Shown: piece by piece, positions 1 through 4,641 of the stretch
Numbering within the stretch: position 1 is the stretch's first letter
How the letters are laid out: the number at the start of each line of letters is the position of its first letter
Source: Nitrososphaeraceae archaeon
GTDB taxonomy: Archaea; Thermoproteota; Nitrososphaeria; Nitrososphaerales; Nitrososphaeraceae
NCBI GenBank assembly: GCA_025922735.1
Contig: JAICHI010000061.1
Span: forward strand, 1 to 6,721
Reading direction: 5' to 3'
DNA length: 6,721 bases
Made by a program: the position numbers and the translations under genes
Notes under the pieces: generated by a model
The model's database searches: none
What the model saw: the letters and a program-made list of their open reading frames with translations, nothing else
What the model was told of the DNA's origin: nothing

Positions 1-34
1 CACTGCCAATGTGGTTATCTGCCTCTATTGACAT
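1..34 (-). CDS. Possible 5' end of a gene leaving the left edge
   Basis: An ATG at 34 reading leftwards opens a frame that stays open to the window edge, giving only eleven residues (MSIEADNHIGS). This is too short to identify. The support is contextual: a TATA-like box on the minus strand is centred about 26 nt upstream of the ATG, the spacing expected of a leaderless archaeal transcript, and the preceding minus-strand reading frame ends at 110, leaving a gap that would suit a promoter. It could be a chance start. Sequence to the left of the window would settle it. Confidence 0.3.
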   Translation of the reverse strand, partial: MSIEADNHIGS

Positions 35-52
35 ATAGCGGCTTTATAATAT

Positions 53-68
53 CTCGGTATATTTCGAG
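53..68 (-). promoter_or_regulatory. TATA-like box inside a short inverted repeat
   Basis: On the minus strand the core aaatatacc (56-64) lies about 26 nt upstream of the ATG at 34. It is flanked by the inverted tetranucleotides ctcg (53-56) and cgag (65-68). The spacing fits an archaeal promoter for a leaderless transcript. The flanking arms could be part of an operator, but four base pairs can easily arise by chance. A second A/T-rich stretch (43-52) is too close to the ATG to be its TATA box. Confidence 0.3.
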
Positions 69-109
69 TTATGTGCCAAATTTAATCAGAGTAGTATATT
101 AGAATTGAA

Positions 110-376
110 CTATTGACTGTCTTTACACCAATTAACTATGCCCTCACCGATAATTTTTAGCTGAGTCAAGTTAAATTCAATACTGTAGATTGCCCGGACT
201 TCCTTAAACTTGAGCAGAGCACAAATTGCTATCGGCTTGATAATGCTCAACGCTGCGCTAGCGAATACACTTTCCAACTTTGCGGCCGCCTTAGTTGTAG
301 AAAACTTTGACACCTGGTTCGGACCCCATGAGAGTGGGCCTTGTCGGTACTTTGTTAATGCACTTATGTGCTTCAT
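110..376 (-). CDS. Unrecognised 88-aa protein downstream of priS
   Basis: An 88-residue frame begins with ATG, 48 nt after the priS stop and on the same strand, so it could be the third cistron of the primase operon. I recognise no family. The N-terminal third is polar and basic. The middle (about residues 32-57) is rich in Ala, Leu and Ile and looks helical, with a hydrophobic run SIIKPIAICALL. It is not a clear membrane segment, because charged residues interrupt it on both sides. Two cysteines (middle and near the C-terminus) form no motif. Lysine is mostly AAG, much as in the neighbouring genes. No Shine-Dalgarno sequence precedes the ATG and I see no convincing TATA box. A 72-codon frame with a TTG start lies on the opposite strand, and I consider it a shadow. 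This may be a lineage-specific gene or a non-gene. Confidence 0.4.
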   Translation of the reverse strand: MKHISALTKYRQGPLSWGPNQVSKFSTTKAAAKLESVFASAALSIIKPIAICALLKFKEVRAIYSIEFNLTQLKIIGEGIVNWCKDSQ

Positions 377-424
377 GATTGAAAAGGGTTACGTTGTTGT
401 TTGTAGCTCTATTGAATCAATAAG

Positions 425-1600
425 CTAGTTCGCTTCTGCAAGCCCTTTGCACATAAGATAAACCGCTGCATATGTGGGCATCTCGGCTGATTCTTTTGAA
501 ACGTTGAATGAGTTCCTCTTTAGTTTTAACTTGACTGGAGTCTTAACCTTGACGCTTACTTTGCCATCGCCAAGGAGACACGCATCGACAAAGGGATCAA
601 AAGAATTGAGATCGCTGGATTTTGTCTTTGACAGCCCACTCTTGCTGTTGAGCGTTCCAGGCATCCTAAACACCCTGTGAACGTCAGTTGTCACTTGTGG
701 ATCTATTCGGACTCCCATGTCCCTTGCTAATCTGTCAAGTTCAACTTTGAATGCATTATAGCCGCCGTTTTGGTTGACAATGTTCTTGAGTTTGATTGCT
801 GATGCCATGTCGATCTTGAGCCTCTCTGCAATTCTTCTTCTCCAGCCGAATGCAAGTCCACTTTTTGGTAATTTTATGGAAAACAAGTCCTCTGTATTGG
901 TCTTTCTTAGCCCAATACTTTCCAACATGAGGCCTGTTCCAGAGAGATAGCCTACAAGGTCGGAGCGAGCCTGCGGATCCAGGGAGATGAATGCATCATC
1001 ATTTATGTGTACATGAAAGCCATTGTTACCGGAAAAGTAAACGTGAATAGCACTATGCTCTAGGCCAATGTCTCCTAACAAAAAATCCACCAAACGTCTA
1101 GCCTCCTTTTTAGACCCGTCTATGCACTTACTGCAAGGGATGGAAACATAATCTGCCTTTTTGCAGCCGCATGAGGGGCAAGAATATGATGATCTCTCTT
1201 TGTGCTTTTCAGGTGGAGACCCATAGCCACAGTTTATGCAGACTGAATACGAATGCGATGGAACACATGGCATGCCAAGATCTTTACCATCAATATCAAA
1301 GATCAGGTCCGCCCCAAGCCACTGTTTCTCCTGCATAGGTTGTTGTGTTGGAATTCGATAGTATGCATTTGAGCAATAGACATCAGAAGGCGCTTCTCTG
1401 ACAAGCATAGCATCTAGCTCTTTCATGCTTTTGAATGATAGATGTCTAAGCATGCCTGCTTGTCCAAAGTGCGCAAAACCGAACTCACGTTGCTCCATCT
1501 TGAGTGGCTCTTCAATTGCCTTTGACTGGTTGAAGTAATACTCACGGAACGCTTTTTTTATTACCGAAATATTCTTGGCTGCAAAGAGATTCTCTCTCAT
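425..1600 (-). CDS. priS: DNA primase small (catalytic) subunit PriS
   Basis: Catalytic subunit of the archaeal/eukaryotic-type primase. With PriL it synthesises the short primers that start leading strands and Okazaki fragments. The preferred start is the ATG at 1600, which overlaps the priL stop as ATGA and gives 391 aa. A start at 1645 would add 15 residues lying wholly inside priL. Numbering from the ATG at 1600, the metal-binding DxD motif is D102/D104 (in LIFDID), the second motif SGNNGFHVHI is at 190-199 with H196, and the third acidic residue is D300 in RIDPQVTTD. The PGTLNSKSGL motif follows at 314-323, with K320. Between the first two motifs is a Cys/His-rich zinc region: C112, H116, C121, C124, then C141, C144, C146, C156, C159. 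Two residues differ from those I remember for the NTP site: N193 where an arginine is usual (SGxRG) and N318 where histidine is usual (SLHGK). The three acids are intact, so an active enzyme is likely. It is probably co-translated with priL. Confidence 0.95.
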   Translation of the reverse strand: MRENLFAAKNISVIKKAFREYYFNQSKAIEEPLKMEQREFGFAHFGQAGMLRHLSFKSMKELDAMLVREAPSDVYCSNAYYRIPTQQPMQEKQWLGADLIFDIDGKDLGMPCVPSHSYSVCINCGYGSPPEKHKERSSYSCPSCGCKKADYVSIPCSKCIDGSKKEARRLVDFLLGDIGLEHSAIHVYFSGNNGFHVHINDDAFISLDPQARSDLVGYLSGTGLMLESIGLRKTNTEDLFSIKLPKSGLAFGWRRRIAERLKIDMASAIKLKNIVNQNGGYNAFKVELDRLARDMGVRIDPQVTTDVHRVFRMPGTLNSKSGLSKTKSSDLNSFDPFVDACLLGDGKVSVKVKTPVKLKLKRNSFNVSKESAEMPTYAAVYLMCKGLAEAN

Positions 1601-2595
1601 TTCTTCTTCCTGCCAAACTGAATTGGATTTATTAGAGTGTCGCATTCAGCAGTTGCAAAGCAGAGATTTTCGTTACGGAGTTTATCGCATGAAGGAACAG
1701 AATATTTGGTATGGCTTCCCTTCATGCCGGCTAGGTGCTCCACTTGGTATCGGGTTATTTTTTCGTTAAAATCAGGAGCATTTTCAAACATCGAGACGAT
1801 TTCATCGACTGGCTTGCCTATAGCCAGCATGTATGTGGCAAGCATTACGCGTGCGGAGTGGGGCAGGTTATCGCCTTTATTCATCACTTCAAGGGCATGC
1901 TTGATGCATGGTGGGTAGTCCGTTACCGCCGCTGAGGCGCGGCGTTCGTAACGTGGTAAGAATTTTAAGCGTAGCTCGTCAGCTCTTGACTTTATCCCTT
2001 GCGGCAGAGTGGGTAGAGTCATTGCTCTGACTTTATCATAAATGAGCACGGCGAGCTCATTTCTGATGAGTCTAACGGTCTCATCAGCGTCGAGATAAAC
2101 ATAGCCATTATGGACAAGCCTGTTGATCAGTTTCCATTCCTGTTCGTTGAAATGAGAAGCTCTTGCAAGATAGTCGATAACTCGGACCTTGAATAGACGC
2201 TGATCCTCTGATATAAGGATTCTCAATTTGAACAAATCCTCAAAGATTTTAGTAAAGACAGAACGTCTCTTGATTTCGCTCTGCTTTCTTAAATCCTCTG
2301 TGAGAAACTTCTCCGCCCTTCTCGCTTCGGCTAGCGCGAACTTTCTCAGTACTTGCTCGATGCTAATTGACTTGACGATCACAAGTGAAATAAGGAATGT
2401 AAGGATTTCAATTTCGTATCTCTCTAAGTTATCGTATATCTTCCCATTGACCTCGATCTCAATACGCTCGGCAGCACGGTCGATAATGTGCTTCATATCA
2501 GGCCTGTCAAGCTCCTCCCAGCCGAAGTTGGACTCGCGCAGGTATGCTCCAGCTTCATTCAAAAACGGATACTTGGCTAGATCACTACCGGCCAT
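1597..2595 (-). CDS. priL: DNA primase large (Fe-S) subunit PriL
   Basis: Regulatory, iron-sulphur subunit of the archaeal primase. It binds PriS and helps primer initiation and template/primer handling. The preferred start is the ATG at 2595 (332 aa), because the protein then opens with MAGSDLAKYPFL, close to the usual archaeal PriL N-terminus, and a ctatatc box lies at the right distance for a near-leaderless message. A TTG at 2619 would add eight residues. Numbering from the ATG: an all-helical N-terminal domain (to about 205), a basic linker, then the C-terminal 4Fe-4S domain. The four expected cluster cysteines are C230 (YPPC), C303 (VPSC), C312 (ENLC) and C318 (AEC). Also visible are the helix with LPHSARVML (244-252), RYQVEHLAG (282-290) and the terminal NPIQFGRKKK, all typical of the family. 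The stop overlaps the priS start (ATGA), so the two subunits are translated together. The length is normal and nothing appears truncated. Confidence 0.95.
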   Translation of the reverse strand: MAGSDLAKYPFLNEAGAYLRESNFGWEELDRPDMKHIIDRAAERIEIEVNGKIYDNLERYEIEILTFLISLVIVKSISIEQVLRKFALAEARRAEKFLTEDLRKQSEIKRRSVFTKIFEDLFKLRILISEDQRLFKVRVIDYLARASHFNEQEWKLINRLVHNGYVYLDADETVRLIRNELAVLIYDKVRAMTLPTLPQGIKSRADELRLKFLPRYERRASAAVTDYPPCIKHALEVMNKGDNLPHSARVMLATYMLAIGKPVDEIVSMFENAPDFNEKITRYQVEHLAGMKGSHTKYSVPSCDKLRNENLCFATAECDTLINPIQFGRKKK

Positions 2596-2621
2596 TCTTA
2601 TAGAAGACAACTTCGACAATA

Positions 2622-2630
2622 TGATATAGC
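2622..2630 (-). promoter_or_regulatory. Candidate TATA box of the priL-priS operon
   Basis: On the minus strand gctatatca is centred about 31 nt upstream of the priL ATG at 2595, which puts the expected transcript start a few bases before the ATG. There is no Shine-Dalgarno sequence, in keeping with a near-leaderless message. A second T-rich element (minus-strand gtttttatg, 2639-2647) could serve a start near 2617, which would fit the alternative TTG at 2619. The sequence alone does not decide between them. Confidence 0.4.
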
Positions 2631-2667
2631 TGCACTACCATAAAAACTCCATTACAATAAGTTAAAG

Positions 2668-2677
2668 TAATAAAAAT
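2668..2677 (+). promoter_or_regulatory. Candidate TATA box of nfo
   Basis: The A/T stretch taataaaaat is centred about 23 nt upstream of the nfo ATG and preceded by purine-rich gttaaag, which could act as a BRE. The spacing predicts transcription starting at or beside the ATG, i.e. a leaderless mRNA. This agrees with the absence of a Shine-Dalgarno sequence (the bases before the ATG are cataacgaaat). It lies in the 99-bp region shared with the divergent priL promoter. Confidence 0.5.
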
Positions 2678-2694
2678 TCTCTTCATAACGAAAT

Positions 2695-3555
2695 ATGGAT
2701 GTAAGAGTGGGGTTTCATGTTTCCGTAGCAGGTGGGATATCAAATTCAGTCGAGAATGCAAAAAAATTAGGCTGTACTGCATTTCAAATATTTAGTCGGA
2801 ATCCCCGTGGGTGGGCTGCCAAGCCTCTACCCCAAGATGAGGTAGACTTGTTCAAAAATAGCCTCTGTGCTAGTGGAATCGCAAAAACATCAGTAGTAGT
2901 CCACATGCCGTATCTGCCGAACCTGTCAGGGCCTCCAGGAGAATTGTATGAAAGATCAGTGAAGACTCTTACAGAAGAGATGCAAAGATGCGATTTGCTT
3001 GGAATATCCTATCTTGTGTTACACCTTGGAAGTCACATGGGCAGGGGATCAAATAGTGGCATTGATCAGCTCGTAAATGCCTTAACAGCAGCCAGTGACC
3101 ATAGCAAATCCGCAAATGCAGTAGTCGTTCTCTTGGAAAATAATGTGGGACAGAAGAATAGTGTTGGGGGCACACTTGAAGAGCTACGCCTCATCCTCGA
3201 TAGGCTCGATAGCTCAAAGCAATTTGGCGTTTGTATTGATACCTGCCATCTATTTGCCTCTGGGCATGACCTTCGCACAAAGGAGGATGTAAATAAAATA
3301 TTTGAAAAAATCAAGGAAACCGTAGGCCTGAAAGAATTGAAAATCGTCCACCTGAACGACTCAAAAGGTGGGCTGGGCTCAAACCTCGACCGGCATGAGC
3401 ATATCGGCCTTGGATCGATAGGCGTTGAGGGTATTACTGCTTTTCTCAACCACCGAGCGATTCAGGCCCTTCCGATAATAATGGAGACGCCGATCGATAA
3501 AAGGAGAGGAGATGAGCAGAACCTCCAGGTCGTTCTAGATATGATAAAAAAATAA
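2695..3555 (+). CDS. nfo: Endonuclease IV (AP endonuclease)
   Basis: A 286-aa zinc-dependent endonuclease IV, which cuts the DNA backbone 5' of abasic sites and removes 3' blocking groups in base excision repair. It has the TIM-barrel family's full set of metal ligands: H70 (VVVHMPY), H110 (VLHLGSH), E148 (LLENN), D182 and H185 (GVCIDTCHLFASGHD), H219 (IVHLNDSK), D232 and H234 (DRHEHIG) and E264 (IMETP). These correspond one to one to the nine ligands of the three-zinc site in E. coli Nfo. The length is close to the bacterial enzyme (285 aa). The ATG start is supported by the N-terminal VGFHVSVAGG, which begins the first beta strand, and by a TATA-like box at leaderless distance. The gene is divergent from priL and converges on a small membrane-protein gene 18 bp downstream. 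Function is very secure. Whether it is co-regulated with the primase is inference. Confidence 0.96.
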   Translation: MDVRVGFHVSVAGGISNSVENAKKLGCTAFQIFSRNPRGWAAKPLPQDEVDLFKNSLCASGIAKTSVVVHMPYLPNLSGPPGELYERSVKTLTEEMQRCDLLGISYLVLHLGSHMGRGSNSGIDQLVNALTAASDHSKSANAVVVLLENNVGQKNSVGGTLEELRLILDRLDSSKQFGVCIDTCHLFASGHDLRTKEDVNKIFEKIKETVGLKELKIVHLNDSKGGLGSNLDRHEHIGLGSIGVEGITAFLNHRAIQALPIIMETPIDKRRGDEQNLQVVLDMIKK

Positions 3556-3573
3556 CATACTAATAATAAATAA
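3547..3573 (-). terminator. T-rich termination tract for the 105-aa gene
   Basis: Immediately after the stop of the minus-strand gene, the RNA-like strand reads as several short T runs (ttatttattatt, then six Ts at 3547-3552) and no stable hairpin. Oligo-T tracts of this kind are typical archaeal intrinsic terminators. The tract runs into the last codons of the convergent nfo gene. The plus strand has only A runs here, so I see no comparable signal for nfo. Confidence 0.4.
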
Positions 3574-3891
3574 TTACTTATTGAGCCTGTGAGACTCTAC
3601 ATTAGTAGAGCCTTCGTAATATGTCACGATTAGCGGGTCGCCTATATTATAAGGACATCCTTGGATGCTTTTTGGTTGCCCGTCGGGTGGCTCTATGACG
3701 CAGACATCTCCCTGCTTTATTGACACATTGACCTCTTGAGTTACGGTCTGCCTGAATAGGATCTCTGCAAGAGGGAACCCTTGTACCATTTGTATGAGCA
3801 TGAATGCTCCAAAGAATGCAAGGCCAAACAATATAGCGAGCTTCTTAGTTGAGATTCTTGCAAACTCCGATGAATCAGACTCATAGCCCAT
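3574..3891 (-). CDS. Small single-pass membrane protein, unknown function
   Basis: A 105-residue protein with a short charged cytosolic-type N-terminus (to residue 17, containing RISTKK), one hydrophobic segment (about 18-38, from LAILFGLAFFGAF to about QGF) and a C-terminal domain of about 65 residues. By the positive-inside rule the C-terminal part is probably outside the membrane. That domain holds two cysteines (C64 and C79) that could form a disulphide, a VNVSIKQGDVCVIEPPDG stretch and GDPLIVTYYEG, which suggest a small beta fold. There is no signal-peptidase or lipobox motif, so the segment is more likely an anchor. I do not recognise a family. The ATG start is preceded by 41 nt after the zinc-finger stop. 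A T-rich stretch in that gap may be a weak promoter or a terminator. The gene may be conserved in related archaea, but I cannot test that here. Confidence 0.75.
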   Translation of the reverse strand: MGYESDSSEFARISTKKLAILFGLAFFGAFMLIQMVQGFPLAEILFRQTVTQEVNVSIKQGDVCVIEPPDGQPKSIQGCPYNIGDPLIVTYYEGSTNVESHRLNK

Positions 3892-3916
3892 ATACTACAC
3901 TGTCGTGATCATTTCT

Positions 3917-3922
3917 AAAAAA
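3917..3922 (-). terminator. T6 tract after the zinc-finger gene
   Basis: On the minus strand six consecutive Ts begin 11 nt after the zinc-finger stop and lie about 28 nt upstream of the next ATG at 3891. The run can be read as an oligo-T terminator for the zinc-finger gene or as a weak TATA element (aagttttttagaa) for the membrane-protein gene. Both readings imply separate transcripts. Read-through is also possible given the 41-nt gap. Confidence 0.3.
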
Positions 3923-3932
3923 CTTATGGGAG

Positions 3933-4124
3933 TCATCGGGAGGTCTCTGTAGCTTTCTCTATTGCTTCTTCCTGCTCACGCCATTCATCAAAGTATGCCA
4001 TTAGTAGATTAGCCGCCAATTCTTCCTTTGTGTGATCAGCTTTGAGATGAACTGGCAGATATTCGGGTGTGAAGAATAGGCTGCAGATATAGCAGAACGG
4101 GTTTCGTTCATGCTTTTTTAGCAA
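3933..4124 (-). CDS. Small C2H2 zinc-finger protein
   Basis: A 63-residue protein carrying one classical-type zinc finger: C11-x2-C14-x11-H26-x4-H31, with the usual hydrophobic positions between (CYICSLFF ... YLPVHLKADH). After the finger comes an acidic, glutamate-rich helix (about 33-58). Stand-alone C2H2 proteins of this size occur in archaea and are usually taken to be DNA- or protein-binding, but the target here is unknown. The start is TTG: a stop codon lies two codons upstream (TAA, then CGT AAC), there is no in-frame ATG before the finger, and a good TATA box sits about 31 nt upstream, so the message should have only a few bases of leader. The gene lies upstream of the 105-aa membrane-protein gene on the same strand. 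The zinc-finger call is firm and the regulatory role is inferred. Confidence 0.8.
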   Translation of the reverse strand: MLKKHERNPFCYICSLFFTPEYLPVHLKADHTKEELAANLLMAYFDEWREQEEAIEKATETSR

Positions 4125-4150
4125 GTTACGTTATTAGATTATGTGACTGC

Positions 4151-4159
4151 AAATATAAG
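4151..4159 (-). promoter_or_regulatory. TATA box of the zinc-finger gene
   Basis: The minus strand reads cttatattt, a good archaeal TATA match, centred about 31 nt before the TTG start. Transcription would begin about five bases before the TTG, giving a nearly leaderless mRNA. It is the clearest evidence that the TTG at 4124 is the true start. Confidence 0.55.
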
Positions 4160-4247
4160 AGCTTGGTTCTGAGCATCCCTAAGAATAGACAGAATAAGCT
4201 ACCCAATTTTTAGATCAAAGTTGTTCACCATTGTTTGTTCATGAATC

Positions 4248-4279
4248 TCTGTTTGCGGTATAGCTATACCGCAAACAGA
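4248..4279. repeat. Perfect 32-bp palindrome
   Basis: The 16-nt arm tctgtttgcggtatag is followed directly by its exact reverse complement, with no spacer. The symmetry centre is between 4263 and 4264, and outside 4248/4279 the pairing breaks. It could be bound by a dimeric protein, form a cruciform, or fold in RNA as a long hairpin with a four-base loop. It is not followed by a T run on either strand, so it is not a conventional intrinsic terminator. It lies about 90 bp upstream of the zinc-finger promoter and about 325 bp upstream of the aro promoter. No second copy is visible in the window. Confidence 0.9.
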
Positions 4280-4311
4280 TAAGATTAGATCAGAAGTATA
4301 GTCTCTTGAGA

Positions 4312-4416
4312 ATGGCCACGCTTGAACTTCCTAAACTTCATAGATCTATTTCCCTAATAAAACAATATCATCATCTTCTAATACCACCAGGTTCATGGTT
4401 AGACTTACCGAGTTAG
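4312..4416 (+). CDS. Possible 34-aa small protein
   Basis: An ATG-initiated frame of 34 codons encodes a protein rich in Leu, His and Pro (begins MATLELPKLHRS, includes LIPPGSWLDLPS). It lies 33 nt after the palindrome. No Shine-Dalgarno sequence or strong TATA box precedes it, and I recognise no homologue. Frames of this length are common by chance in non-coding DNA. It is listed because the intergenic region is otherwise unexplained. Confidence 0.15.
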   Translation: MATLELPKLHRSISLIKQYHHLLIPPGSWLDLPS

Positions 4417-4440
4417 TCTATCGCTGAGCTTTGCTCCAGC
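4400..4440. other. Two adjacent hairpins
   Basis: The first stem pairs tagact (4400-4405) with agtcta (4415-4420) across a nine-base loop. The second pairs gctgagc (4423-4429) with gctccagc (4433-4440) across ttt, with one bulged base. Only two bases separate them. Such tandem stems can belong to a structured small RNA, but no promoter or terminator clearly frames them and no T run follows. Each stem alone could be chance. Confidence 0.3.
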
Positions 4441-4512
4441 TTAGGATAATTCTCAACGATTGCGCAGATGACAAATTCTAACGACCAGGCAGTGAATTAT
4501 TTGAATTAGGAC

Positions 4513-4529
4513 CTAGTCATATATACTAG
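4513..4529. promoter_or_regulatory. Inverted repeat around a TATA-like core
   Basis: The 5-bp arms ctagt (4513-4517) and actag (4525-4529) enclose catatat. The core resembles a TATA box and is usable in either direction. On the plus strand it predicts a start near 4548, i.e. a leader of roughly 95 nt or a small RNA upstream of the aro operon. An inverted repeat wrapping a TATA element is a common operator geometry in archaea, because a bound dimer blocks TBP. Which gene it serves is unknown. Confidence 0.35.
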
Positions 4530-4603
4530 AGCCTAAAACCTGTGAGGTCTGTGAGAACCAATACTTCCAAGCCGCCCATTGCCAACTATCAAACGATAAA
4601 ACA

Positions 4604-4612
4604 AATTATAAG
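4604..4612 (+). promoter_or_regulatory. TATA box of the aro operon
   Basis: The core aattataag is centred about 34 nt upstream of the ATG at 4642 and is preceded by A-rich ataaaaca, which may serve as the BRE. Transcription would start around 4634, leaving a leader of about eight bases with no Shine-Dalgarno sequence. This supports the ATG at 4642 as the true start. Confidence 0.5.
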
Positions 4613-4641
4613 TAGGTTAGCAAGAAAGTCTGGATACATAT

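Larger units (their letters stand above)
4125..4641. other. 517-bp intergenic region with several DNA structures
   Basis: No convincing gene lies between the zinc-finger TTG start and the aro operon. The ends carry the two divergent promoters (4151-4159 minus, 4604-4612 plus). In between are a perfect 32-bp palindrome (4248-4279), two adjacent hairpins (4400-4440) and an inverted repeat with a TATA-like core (4513-4529). Only very short frames are open: 34 codons on the plus strand (4312-4416) and 16 and 18 codons on the minus strand. I looked for tRNA T-arm/acceptor patterns and for RNase P or SRP RNA core motifs and saw none. The region is long for so compact a neighbourhood and could encode a small RNA. 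Confidence 0.6.

Noticed and set aside
411..421. Short palindrome attgaatcaat between priS and the 88-aa frame
   Set aside because: Five-base arms in A/T-rich DNA, with no T run or promoter alignment; likely chance.
210..428. 72-codon plus-strand frame with a TTG start
   Set aside because: It overlaps the more gene-like 88-codon minus frame and the end of priS, has no promoter at the right distance and no recognisable domain.
2228..2629. 133-codon plus-strand frame
   Set aside because: It lies wholly antisense to priL, whose reading frame and Fe-S cysteines are certain; the Ser/Ile/Leu-rich product is typical of a shadow frame.
3066..3449. 127-codon minus-strand frame
   Set aside because: Antisense to the metal-ligand region of nfo; Ser/Arg/Pro-rich composition with no motif.
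3595..3610. Hairpin ctctac-atta-gtagag as a terminator for nfo
   Set aside because: Only six base pairs, inside the coding end of the convergent gene, and not followed by a T run.
4210..4292. Direct 8-mer ttagatca at 4210-4217 and 4285-4292, resembling a target-site duplication around the palindrome
   Set aside because: The copies are not placed symmetrically about the palindrome (30 and 5 bases away), the inner ends show no terminal inverted repeat, and an A/T-rich 8-mer can recur by chance.
4285..4397. Two minus-strand mini frames (MNLVVLEDDDIVLLGK and MKFRKFKRGHSQETILLI)
   Set aside because: At 16 and 18 codons in different frames, without a promoter at suitable spacing, they cannot be told from chance frames.
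4125..4641. A tRNA or other classical RNA gene in the long intergenic region
   Set aside because: No T-arm/acceptor pairing, and no RNase P or SRP RNA core motif could be found by eye on either strand; agaaagtctgg at 4624-4634 only superficially resembles an RNase P core.
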